A stretch of 13,037 nucleotides of DNA from Pseudomonadota bacterium. Lineage in GTDB: Bacteria; SAR324; XYD2-FULL-50-16; JAHJRI01. The number at the start of each line of letters is the position of its first letter. Position 1 is the first letter of the stretch. Positions 1 through 7,018 of the stretch are shown one piece after another. The position numbers and the translations under genes were made by a program. The stretch covers positions 1-13,037 of the forward strand of contig JAKSDL010000937.1 in assembly GCA_022360105.1 (NCBI GenBank). Reading direction: 5' to 3'. The notes under the pieces were generated by a model. It was not told where the DNA came from. It did not search any database and worked only from the letters and a program-made list of their open reading frames with translations.

Positions 1-142
1 AAGCATTGATTAAGTTTGGTTTAACTGGATTCGGAAGCAAGCCGGGCAATACTTTTGTGTGTTTTATTGCTTGACTGAAATTAGTGGTTACTGAAATAGT
101 CACTATTGTCGAGGCCATTGTTTTGAAAAGTTGGATTGGCAG

Positions 143-178
143 TTATTGGTCCGGTTGATGGGCAACGAGTTGCCCATC
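143..178. repeat. REP-like palindromic repeat, copy A
   Basis: This copy begins TTATTGGTCCGGTTGATGGG and contains a perfect 9-bp inverted repeat, GATGGGCAA (157-165) with TTGCCCATC (170-178), around a CGAG tetraloop. A diverged second copy lies exactly 101 bp to the right. Short intergenic palindromes of the kind GGGCAA...TTGCCC are typical of REP-type dispersed elements. Whether it is dispersed in this genome cannot be seen from one window. Confidence 0.6.
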
Positions 179-243
179 CTACACTTCGATAGTTGAGATT
201 TTTGTTTGAAAAGATTGAGTCGATTTTGATTTGGAGTAATGGG

Positions 244-283
244 TTATTGATCCGGTTGATGGGTAATGAATTGCTCATCAACC
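244..283. repeat. REP-like palindromic repeat, copy B
   Basis: This is a diverged direct copy of the element at 143-178, sharing TTATTG, TCCGGTTGATGGG and the hairpin layout. Its stem is longer: GGTTGATGGGTAA (254-266) pairs with TTGCTCATCAACC (271-283) over 13 positions, two of them G-U, around a TGAA loop. Several differences from copy A keep pairing through G-U wobbles, which suggests selection on, or an origin from, a folded single strand. It lies 60 bp upstream of the azlC start, so it may sit in that gene's 5' leader. Confidence 0.6.
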
Positions 284-343
284 AGGTACCAAATGTTAGA
301 AGGAATTTTTTGAGGTTTGAATTATTCATATTTATAGAGCTTC

Positions 344-1048
344 ATGACTGTTACCAGTGATTTTCGCCAGGCATTGAAAGCAGCCTTACCCATTTTTATC
401 GGCTACTTTCCTGCTGCCACTGCTTTTGGAATTTTGGCAAAAGCTGTCGGGATTTCATTTTTGGAATGTTTTCTATTTTCTGCGATCGTATTTGCAGGTG
501 CCAGCCAGTTCATCGCCTTGAATCTTGTTGTCACCGGCATGAGTGCGGGAGGCATTATTTTGACCACGTTGCTGGTGAATTTTCGGCACTTTCTGATGAG
601 CGCGTCTCTTTCCACAAGAATCAAACATATTGGAAGAAAATTTCATTTTCCCCTGGCGTTTGGAGTTACTGACGAGGTTTTTTCAGTGCTTTCGTTCACT
701 AAAGGCCAACTTTCAAAGACATTTATTTTTTTTCTGGAGTTATCTGCCTATTCTGCCTGGGTAAGTGGCACCATAGCCGGTTTTGTACTGGGTGGATTTC
801 TGCCGGAAGTTCTCACAAAAAGTATGGGCGTTGCCCTCTATGCGTTGTTATTGGCTATTTTACTCCCGGAGTTGAAGAAATCCACGAAATCCCTGGTCCT
901 GGCGATTTCGGCCGGAATATTGAACACAACGTTAATCAAACTCGACCTATTGCCAAAGGGATGGACGATCATTGTATGCATCCTCGTCATTGCATCCATT
1001 GGAGCTTTTATAAACGGTAAGGAAGAAGTTGAGGAGGCTAATGAATAA
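344..1048 (+). CDS. azlC: AzlC-family branched-chain amino acid export permease (large subunit)
   Basis: This 234-residue inner-membrane protein is the large component of the AzlCD exporter family, which removes branched-chain amino acids and their analogues. The family signature regions are visible: AGASQF at residues 51-56 and the NFRHFLMSASLS segment at 79-90. Several hydrophobic spans cover most of the chain, and the last residues are acidic (KEEVEEANE). Length is normal for the family. The ATG at 344 has only a weak AGAG-like ribosome site, but it gives a full-length N-terminus. The end overlaps the start of azlD by 8 bases (ATGAATAA), a classic sign of translational coupling. The exported substrate cannot be told from sequence; branched-chain amino acids are the family expectation. 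Confidence 0.93.
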   Translation: MTVTSDFRQALKAALPIFIGYFPAATAFGILAKAVGISFLECFLFSAIVFAGASQFIALNLVVTGMSAGGIILTTLLVNFRHFLMSASLSTRIKHIGRKFHFPLAFGVTDEVFSVLSFTKGQLSKTFIFFLELSAYSAWVSGTIAGFVLGGFLPEVLTKSMGVALYALLLAILLPELKKSTKSLVLAISAGILNTTLIKLDLLPKGWTIIVCILVIASIGAFINGKEEVEEANE

Positions 1049-1343
1049 TCTGATTTTTATTATCTGCGGTATGGCTGCAGTAACCTATATACCGCGTTTA
1101 TTGCCTTTTTTAATCCTCTCGAACAAACAAATACCGGCCAGGGTGGATTCCTTTCTAAAATGCATTCCGGTGGCTGCCATTGGAGCGCTGATCGTACCGG
1201 GTGTTTTTGATGCAACACCGGATATGCCCCTGGCCGGAATCGCAGGGATTTGTTTTGCTTTGATCATCGGACTCTGGAAAGGAGGGATCATTGTTCCGGT
1301 ATTAGGTTCGGTAGCTGTTACTTTTCTGGTTTTTCTATTGTAA
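1041..1343 (+). CDS. azlD: AzlD-family branched-chain amino acid export subunit
   Basis: This 100-residue small hydrophobic protein is the partner of AzlC in the two-part branched-chain amino acid exporter. It opens MNNLIFIICGMAAVTYIPRL; TYIPR followed by a LLPF stretch is the usual AzlD N-terminal pattern, and there are about three to four membrane spans. I place the start at the ATG at 1041 rather than a TTG at 1029, because a strong GAGGAGG (1031-1037) lies just before the ATG. The start overlaps the azlC stop, so the two subunits are probably made in fixed ratio. The trmB-like gene begins 16 bases after the stop. Confidence 0.92.
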   Translation: MNNLIFIICGMAAVTYIPRLLPFLILSNKQIPARVDSFLKCIPVAAIGALIVPGVFDATPDMPLAGIAGICFALIIGLWKGGIIVPVLGSVAVTFLVFLL

Positions 1344-1359
1344 AAGCAGGGAGGGATTA

Positions 1360-2202
1360 ATGGATCAGGAATTAATGATCATGAACAATATGAAGCGGTT
1401 GGGATTTTCTGAATATGAAAGCAAAGCTTACCTGGCATTGTTAAAGGAATATCCGCTGAACGGTTATACCCTGGCAAAAAACTCCGGAATTCCCAGGTCG
1501 CGGATATACGAGGTTTTGAAAAATCTGATTAACAAGCAGCTGGTTCTTGAGGAAGAAGAAGGCAAGAATAAGTTTTATTACCCGGTTGATCCCGATATTT
1601 TTATCAAACGGCTAAAATCGGATTTCGATGGTATATTCGAAAACATTTCCAGGTTTGCCAAGGATGTGTACGAAGAAAAAAAGGAAGACGACCGCCTGGT
1701 GGTTATCAAGGGACGCACCAATATTATCGATTTCCTGAAGCTGTTAATCAAAGGGGCGGAAAAGCGAATAGCCTTATCGATCTGGGACGAAGAAATCAGT
1801 GAATTGAGAGATGAGCTGAAAAAAGCAGTCAAAAAAGGTGTCATGTTACGAGGGATCTATTTCGGGGAAAACAATACATTCGAAGAACTCGTACCGCATC
1901 GCAGGATCAAGCGATATATGGCTGAAAAAAAAGAGCGATATATATCGATTATTATCGACGGCACCCACACGATTTCCGGCATCGCCTCCCGTGGTGAAAG
2001 CAGCAAAGTCACCTGGACCCGGGAAGAGGGATTCATTGAGATCAGTGAAGATTATATCGCCCACGATCTTCTGGTCAATTTATACTCGGCTTCCCTGGAT
2101 GAGGAAGGTTATAAGGATTTTGAGGAGTTTGCGGACAATGTGCACAATCAGTTCTTTGGTTACTCATCGGAAGAATTGGGGATGTACAAGCAATTGAAAT
2201 AA
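1360..2202 (+). CDS. TrmB-family transcriptional regulator
   Basis: This 280-residue protein has a TrmB-type winged helix-turn-helix at residues 11-75 (LGFSEYESKAYLALL, then IPRSRIYEVLKNLINKQLV as the recognition part). A coiled-coil-like linker spans about 85-110. The effector-side domain starts near residue 112, with DRLVVIKGRTNIIDFLKLL and later IALSIWDEEISELRDELKKA, the phospholipase-D-like fold of TrmB proteins. A GGGAGGG ribosome site at 1349-1355 fixes the ATG at 1360. It lies 16 bases behind azlD on the same strand, so it is probably co-transcribed with azlCD and likely senses an amino acid or related metabolite to control them. TrmB proteins are best known as sugar-responsive regulators in Archaea; the ligand here is inference. 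Confidence 0.85.
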   Translation: MDQELMIMNNMKRLGFSEYESKAYLALLKEYPLNGYTLAKNSGIPRSRIYEVLKNLINKQLVLEEEEGKNKFYYPVDPDIFIKRLKSDFDGIFENISRFAKDVYEEKKEDDRLVVIKGRTNIIDFLKLLIKGAEKRIALSIWDEEISELRDELKKAVKKGVMLRGIYFGENNTFEELVPHRRIKRYMAEKKERYISIIIDGTHTISGIASRGESSKVTWTREEGFIEISEDYIAHDLLVNLYSASLDEEGYKDFEEFADNVHNQFFGYSSEELGMYKQLK

Positions 2203-2228
2203 TCCGCGCACACAAAACGTTTTTTTCC

Positions 2229-3419
2229 CTAATCAACCGCTGGCGTTCTGTTAGGCAAAAACATGACAATCAAAGCAGTCACGGCTGCAGCAATTCCCAA
2301 TCCATAAATCACTCCCTCAAATGATCCGGTGTTGGCTCTTACCAAAGCGATCAATTCAACGCCTAGGGGTCCTGCACCGAATGCCAAAACGAACTTTAGA
2401 CCGAATGCCAGGCCCTGATGTTTCTTTGGGGCAAACCGGGAAAGCAGAATATTCTCCGGGGGCAGGGCAGCCGTATTCAGGCTAACGAGAACGACTACCA
2501 GAATGAACAGGGTAACGTCAGCACGAGACGCTATCAGCAACAATAACGGGATTTGCAATATCCAGCACCAGATGTAAACCAGTTTTAATGGAAATCGATC
2601 AGCCAACCAGCCACCAAATAGCTGCATGACTGCTCCAACTGCATATACAATGCTAACCATACCTCCGATTTTTGCCATGTTGCCACTTAGAATACTGACC
2701 AGTCTTTCTTCAAACAACTTGGGCATCAGAGCCTGCGTGGTGTTGTAGATCAGTCCAATAACAAACATCGGCAGAAGCATAATCAGAAAAGCCGAAAGCA
2801 TTCCCCCGGATGTTGATTTGCTTTCAGTGGATTTGGCATTATTTGAATCTGCTGAAGACAGTTGACCTGATTGCCGATACCAGAACATTACCATTCCTAT
2901 CACCAGGCAGACAGTACCCGGAACAAAAAAAGCAATTCGCCAGTTGAAATATTCCAAAAGCATTCCTGAAATCAAGCCTGCTGCTGAAGCACCCAAACCG
3001 CCGAATATTCCGTTGATGGCAAGTTTTTTTCCGGTGTTTTTGCTGGACATCCTAACCAGCCACGAGATTCCAACAGGATGGTAGATTGCTGCAAACAGGC
3101 CGATACCGGCAAGGAAGATAAGCAGTTGCGTTCCGTTTTGAGCAAATCCCGAAAAGATACAGGTCGTACCCATTCCAAAAAACATCAGAACCAGCATGCC
3201 CGTTGAACTCCAACGATCTGCCATTCTGCCGGCTGGCAAGGCCGCCAAACCAATAAGCAGGAAAGCCGGGGTCCATAATGCAATCATTTCATGGTAGGGC
3301 TGGCCCCAATTCTTCACCATGGACACAACAATAGTAAAATACATGGCAGCCATGTAATGAAAGAAAAAGTGCCCGATTGCAGAAAACGTCAGGGCTAAGC
3401 GGCTGGATTTATCACTCAT
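2229..3419 (-). CDS. MFS transporter (FSR/MFS_1-like)
   Basis: This 396-residue major facilitator has about 12 membrane spans. The conserved loop 2-3 motif appears as AGRMADRW (63-70) and recurs in the second half as FGGWLADRF. AAIYHPVG at about 110-117 resembles the fosmidomycin-resistance-like branch of the superfamily. A polar Ser/Asn/Lys-rich central loop (about 183-206) joins the two six-span halves. No substrate can be assigned. It lies 44 bases downstream of the acetyltransferase gene on the same strand, suggesting a two-gene operon, although no clear ribosome site precedes its ATG. Its 3' end converges on the trmB-like gene with only 26 bases between the stops. Confidence 0.88.
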   Translation of the reverse strand: MSDKSSRLALTFSAIGHFFFHYMAAMYFTIVVSMVKNWGQPYHEMIALWTPAFLLIGLAALPAGRMADRWSSTGMLVLMFFGMGTTCIFSGFAQNGTQLLIFLAGIGLFAAIYHPVGISWLVRMSSKNTGKKLAINGIFGGLGASAAGLISGMLLEYFNWRIAFFVPGTVCLVIGMVMFWYRQSGQLSSADSNNAKSTESKSTSGGMLSAFLIMLLPMFVIGLIYNTTQALMPKLFEERLVSILSGNMAKIGGMVSIVYAVGAVMQLFGGWLADRFPLKLVYIWCWILQIPLLLLIASRADVTLFILVVVLVSLNTAALPPENILLSRFAPKKHQGLAFGLKFVLAFGAGPLGVELIALVRANTGSFEGVIYGLGIAAAVTALIVMFLPNRTPAVD

Positions 3420-3463
3420 ATCGTTAATCTAAAAGGCAAGCGCATTTCGGAATGATCGATCGT

Positions 3464-4003
3464 CTAATCAGATAGTTGGTCTTTCAAGGTCTGATCGGTG
3501 GGGTTGGTAGTCAGATTCCGTTGCATATATACAGCGGATTCACTGCCCTTGTAATAGTTGTTTTTAATATGAATTTCCTTATAGCCAAGAGCTTTGTAAA
3601 ATTCCCGTGCCCCGGGGTTACTCAATCGAACTTCAAGGCAAACCCTGGTGTTTCCTTCCAGCAATGCCGAATTTTCAATATATTTCATTAAACAGGTTCC
3701 AATGCCATTGCGCTGATAAAGGGGCTCAACAGCAAGCAAATTCAAATGTGCATCCAAAGCGCCATACTCTACAATTGCTCCCGCAATTATCCTGTCGTCC
3801 GAACGACCGACAAGAACCAATGAGTCGGGATTCTGGATCTGTCGGATAACACGCATGGGACTCCAACTCCAGCCCGACATTCCTGATTCTACATAATGCT
3901 TGGAAAGCAATGCGATAAACTCCGCATCATCTGAATCTGCCAGGTCCAGGGTTGCATTTTTTAGATTCGGTAAATCGGGAAAAATCGCTTTAAAGATGTC
4001 CAC
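3464..4003 (-). CDS. GNAT-family N-acetyltransferase, RimI-like
   Basis: This 179-residue acetyltransferase should transfer acetyl from acetyl-CoA to an amine. The acetyl-CoA loop is QRNGIG (97-102), following the strand LNLLAVEP. The downstream LEVRLSN (123-129), AREFYKALGY (132-141) and NNYY (148-151) match the C-terminal pattern of RimI-type protein N-terminal acetylases. There is an extra N-terminal stretch of about 20 residues and a polar C-terminal tail. The start is a GTG at 4003, supported by AAAGGA seven bases upstream. It is first in a probable operon with the MFS gene. The substrate is unknown: a true RimI acts on ribosomal protein S18, but the extended ends and transporter linkage leave a small-molecule acceptor possible. 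Confidence 0.85.
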   Translation of the reverse strand: MDIFKAIFPDLPNLKNATLDLADSDDAEFIALLSKHYVESGMSGWSWSPMRVIRQIQNPDSLVLVGRSDDRIIAGAIVEYGALDAHLNLLAVEPLYQRNGIGTCLMKYIENSALLEGNTRVCLEVRLSNPGAREFYKALGYKEIHIKNNYYKGSESAVYMQRNLTTNPTDQTLKDQLSD

Positions 4004-4240
4004 CGTCTTGTCCTTTCAGCTGGTTATTATTGCTTCGTGAATGGGAATCTTGTGAGTTTTTGACTATCTACTGTCCATGATAATCGATAACTCATGTTAA
4101 ATAAAGAAGCAGTTTTTCGTGGATGCTTGAAATCAGAAGCTACTCAACTATTAAATCAGGAATCTAGACCTGTATTAATTATTCCTTGATGCAGTAAAAC
4201 GATAAGAGTTAAATTAAATATAAAGGGAGAATAGAGAAGT

Positions 4241-4279
4241 ATGTCTCTGTTAGAAAGACCGGGCTTAACTGACTTTTAA
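4241..4279 (+). CDS. Possible 12-codon upstream ORF (leader peptide)
   Basis: This short frame would encode MSLLERPGLTDF and ends 20 bases before the DUF1993 start codon. An AGAGAAG-like purine stretch precedes the ATG. AGAGA (4234-4238) and TCTCT (4244-4248) could also pair around the start codon. There is no further support and it may be chance. The rest of the 295-bp gap 4004-4298 is AT-rich; I see only a weak promoter-like TTGATG (4186-4191) with AT-rich sequence downstream. Confidence 0.15.
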   Translation: MSLLERPGLTDF

Positions 4280-4298
4280 AATTCACAGGAGAAAAACG

Positions 4299-4805
4299 AT
4301 GACCATATCAATGTACGATGCCTCTGTACCCGTGTTCACCCAGATGTTGCAAAGCCTGTTGAATATTCTAAAAAAAGCGGAAGCTCATGCCGAGAATAAG
4401 AAGATCAATCCGGAAGCCCTGATCCAGGCTCGTTTGTATCCCAACATGCTGCCCTTGTCTGTCCAGGTTCAGATAGCAGGGGATACAGCCAAGGGATGCG
4501 CAGCTCGTTTGGCAGGACAGGAACCGCCTGTCTACGAAGACAATGAATCGACGTTTGCAGAACTTATAGCCAGGGTTTCCAAAACCGTTGATTATTTGAA
4601 AACCATCGATAAAGAAAAGGTCGACGGGTCAGAGAATAACCAGATCAACTATCCGCATCATGGCCAGACAGCCACTATGGAGGGACTGCCGTATCTGCTG
4701 CATCGTTCGCTGCCGAATTTTTACTTTCACGTGACAACCGCTTATGCGATCTTGCGGCACAACGGTTTGGAGATAGGGAAATCCGACTATATCGGCACCT
4801 ATTAA
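4299..4805 (+). CDS. DUF1993 family protein (DinB-like helical fold expected)
   Basis: This 168-residue soluble protein matches the DUF1993 family in length and pattern: an N-terminal MYDASVPVF, a central RLYPNMLPLSVQVQIAGDTA (45-64), and a C-terminal LPNFYFHVTTAYAILRHNG (138-156) followed by IGKSDYIG. The family is predicted to form a helical bundle like DinB. His120, His121, His135, His144 and His154 are available as possible metal ligands, but no reaction is established. The ATG at 4299 is supported by AGGAG at 4287-4291. It stands alone, with divergent and convergent neighbours. A weak 5-bp hairpin (AGCAC 4807-4811 with GTGCT 4816-4820) follows the stop, with only a short T stretch after it. 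Confidence 0.88.
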   Translation: MTISMYDASVPVFTQMLQSLLNILKKAEAHAENKKINPEALIQARLYPNMLPLSVQVQIAGDTAKGCAARLAGQEPPVYEDNESTFAELIARVSKTVDYLKTIDKEKVDGSENNQINYPHHGQTATMEGLPYLLHRSLPNFYFHVTTAYAILRHNGLEIGKSDYIGTY

Positions 4806-4877
4806 GAGCACTATGGTGCTTACAAGAGTCTTTTCCAAATAGAAAACAATCCTATACCGACATTATTAAATAAAAAT

Positions 4878-4903
4878 CCTGGGTGTGTTTATTTCACACC
4901 CGG
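4878..4903 (-). terminator. Rho-independent terminator, minus strand
   Basis: GGGTGTG (4881-4887) and CACACCC (4895-4901) form a perfect 7-bp stem around a 7-base loop, extended slightly by T-G and C-G pairs. Read on the minus strand the stem is followed by AGGATTTTTATTT, a U-rich tail. The plus strand has no U-tract after the stem. It is therefore placed to end transcription coming from the membrane protein gene at 5172-6608. Confidence 0.72.
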
Positions 4904-5095
4904 TTCATGCAGGCGTTCTTCAGGATAGGAATGTGCTGTGTATCTCTCTGATAAAACCACTTCCCAGGGTTTGACCCACTCCTTCCAATGCAGCAAACCT
5001 GGTACTTCATGCTGGACTGTTACTGAGCTACCGGTTATCAGGTATCGGTTTGCGGAACAATTGGCAGAGTCAAAATGAAAATTAAAAATCAGCAA
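4889..5095 (-). CDS. Doubtful small ORF or gene remnant, 68 codons
   Basis: This minus-strand frame would start at a TTG (5095) and end in a TAA at 4889-4891 that falls inside the loop of the minus-strand terminator. The predicted peptide is Trp- and aromatic-rich near its end (LLHWKEWVKPWEVVLSERY, then YPEERLHEPGVK). The open frame continues upstream about ten codons past the TTG without another start codon. No ribosome site is visible. It lies downstream of, and in the same direction as, the membrane protein gene. It could be a short unrecognised protein, the 3' remnant of a decayed gene, or a chance frame. I recognise no family. Nothing else is seen between 5096 and 5171. Confidence 0.25.
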   Translation of the reverse strand: MLIFNFHFDSANCSANRYLITGSSVTVQHEVPGLLHWKEWVKPWEVVLSERYTAHSYPEERLHEPGVK

Positions 5096-5171
5096 CCAGA
5101 TCGGAGAGTTCCAGGTTTGGATATTTTAGGATCTGTCAGGGAAGTAAAAAAGATACCAAGCCAGAAAAATC

Positions 5172-6608
5172 CTAGATGAGTTTGGCAACTTGTTTTCTTG
5201 TTTTAGGCAGCAGGTAAACATTTCCAAAAGAACGACCGACCACAAAGACAATCGCCGCTGCTGTTACTCCGATCACATTTAAAAACCCTGTCAAAATGAA
5301 CAATCCTAGTACAATGACAACCACTTCAATCAAAGTGGCGATGGAGATATACTTGGTTTTTCCGCTATTCACAAGCACACCCCATTGGAATGTGATGATG
5401 ATAGATAAACCCGGCATCAGGGCAAGGATTTTAAGTGGTAGCTTGGCAAATTCTGAAAGATGTAAGGTAAGTCCCGAGATATGATGGAACCAGATAGTGG
5501 AAAGCGGTGTGTAGGCGATTAATGACAAAATCACAACTAAACACATCCCCACCAGCAAAGCAAATTGGAACAGTTTATCCAGGTTTTGACGGCTGTCCTT
5601 GATCAAAGCAATAACTGCTTCCTGGTATGAAAGCCCGATGGCTCGAAATATGAAAACAAGAGAATTTAAAACCGGTAACACAGCCAGGGATTCGATAGGA
5701 AATCTGCTTTTTCCCATGAAAAAGGTAACCATGGGATGAACACCGAGGCTGAGAATTGTCATTGCTGCCAATGGGTAATAGAACCTGAAAATATAGCTGT
5801 AGCTTAGTTCCTTTGATTTTTCCACATTCGCCGGATCCTGATTTTTCAACAGGTTGATGGAAGAATGAGCCATTATAGCAACCGCTATCAATTCTGCCAG
5901 TACACCCATGGAAAGGGCAGCTGCACCCGTATAAGCTCCCTTCAGGTCGAATTGAAAAAGGATCAAAGCTGTAGTTCCCATTGCTGAAAGTCTGACGATA
6001 GTTCCATAAGTAATGCGACGGGTTAAGCCCCTGGTTATTAAAACACCCTGGTAGAATCTCCTGAATCCGATAGCGGCAGGCCAAGGTAATAATAACATCA
6101 GGGCAACATGAATCAAATCAGTGACGTTTTGCGGTAAGCCAATTAGATCCAGCATCATAAAACTGAAAACCGGCGGGATCAGCATGAAAAGCATGAATCC
6201 GGTGATAGCCAGGTTTAGTGCAGTCACGAATCTCTGTAATTTTCTGTAGGAATACTTGTCTTTACACAAGGCGGTGGTTGCCGCCGTGATGCTGATAATC
6301 GGAGCTTCAAAAATCAACGCAAAAGAAAAGGCGACACCATGGGCAGCCAGATTATATTTCGCGTCGGCCAGTCTCGCGATTATTGCCGCCACGTAAGGTC
6401 CTTCTACAGCCATCATCAGCCAGGAGAGTGACAGGGGAAACCAGAAAACAAAGATTTTTTTAAAATTCAGTTCGGTTTTCAATAGTTGAGTGGAGGCTAA
6501 TACAATGTTTGATAAAAGATCGAATGAGTAGATGTGTCTATTGCCATTTATATTACTATGCCGCATTAGCTTGCAGTGCGAATGTGAGTGATAGTTAATC
6601 AATATCAT
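5172..6608 (-). CDS. MATE/ANKH-like multispanning membrane transporter
   Basis: This predicted integral membrane protein has up to 478 residues and roughly 12 hydrophobic spans in two halves, the layout of the MATE/MOP flippase superfamily. By eye, the second half resembles animal ANKH (progressive ankylosis) proteins: a FRFYYPLAAM span, then PMVTFF, and later LPLKILALMP near a VNSGK turn. I have not aligned it. The first ~48 residues are polar, His- and Asn-rich and unlike a transporter start. The true start may be internal near residues 43-50 (about 6460-6482), where the first membrane span begins with FKKIFVFWFPLSLSW. No start codon in this region has a convincing ribosome site. The gene stands alone, and the terminator at 4878-4903 is its likely end. 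Substrate unknown; lipid-linked sugar, drug or phosphate/citrate export are all possible. Confidence 0.8.
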   Translation of the reverse strand: MILINYHSHSHCKLMRHSNINGNRHIYSFDLLSNIVLASTQLLKTELNFKKIFVFWFPLSLSWLMMAVEGPYVAAIIARLADAKYNLAAHGVAFSFALIFEAPIISITAATTALCKDKYSYRKLQRFVTALNLAITGFMLFMLIPPVFSFMMLDLIGLPQNVTDLIHVALMLLLPWPAAIGFRRFYQGVLITRGLTRRITYGTIVRLSAMGTTALILFQFDLKGAYTGAAALSMGVLAELIAVAIMAHSSINLLKNQDPANVEKSKELSYSYIFRFYYPLAAMTILSLGVHPMVTFFMGKSRFPIESLAVLPVLNSLVFIFRAIGLSYQEAVIALIKDSRQNLDKLFQFALLVGMCLVVILSLIAYTPLSTIWFHHISGLTLHLSEFAKLPLKILALMPGLSIIITFQWGVLVNSGKTKYISIATLIEVVVIVLGLFILTGFLNVIGVTAAAIVFVVGRSFGNVYLLPKTRKQVAKLI

Positions 6609-7018
6609 CTGTTTTCAAAGGTGAGTCTGCTTGTTGTTCGAACAAATGCGTTTTCCGGAGTTTTCCAGATACTTTCAAAAAAAAAGAACTGTTGTGAAAC
6701 CATTGTTTAAAATTAGAACATTGACAGTATAATATTCATGTGTCCCTTTCTTTGCTGTTTCAGTTCAAAGTCTGGTCCGACCCGATTAAAAAATCCCCAA
6801 AGGTGTGATAAAAGAGGTATACTTTTTTTATATAAGTTAACCGTTTTTGTTTAAAAGCGGAGCTTTCATTAACGACCGATAGCGGATAAGCGAAAACTGA
6901 CTGCAGTGCCGCGTGATTTAGGTTTGCATTACAGGCGCTAGTATGTTGTCACGTTTTATGAAACTTAAAATGTGTGTTAGAAAAATTTGAAGCATTTTGA
7001 TATTTAGAGCGACACCAT
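6609..7018. other. Divergent intergenic region, promoters not resolved
   Basis: This 410-bp AT-rich gap separates the minus-strand membrane protein from the plus-strand 578-aa gene, so it should hold both promoters. A perfect TATAAT is present at 6728-6733, with TTGTTT 19 bases upstream (6703-6708), giving a weak plus-strand promoter candidate. Another plus-strand TATACT lies near 6818, inside an imperfect inverted repeat (GGTATACTT ... AAGTTAACC, about 6815-6842). I see no coding frame, tRNA or clear operator. Confidence 0.3.

Noticed and set aside
81..329. 82-codon minus-strand frame through the left intergenic region
   Set aside because: It runs through both palindromic repeats, has Asn/Ser-rich non-protein-like composition and no ribosome site; it is a by-product of the repeats.
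2203..2228. T-tract between the converging trmB-like and MFS genes as a terminator
   Set aside because: There is no stem before the T-run within the 26-base gap.
6721..6733. Perfect TTGACA and TATAAT next to each other
   Set aside because: They are one base apart, so they cannot form a single promoter; only the TATAAT is kept as a possible -10 with a distant weak -35.
6833..6875. GTTAACC ... TTAACG resembling integron attC core sites
   Set aside because: The core sites do not form the paired R/L box layout of attC, and there is no integrase or cassette structure.
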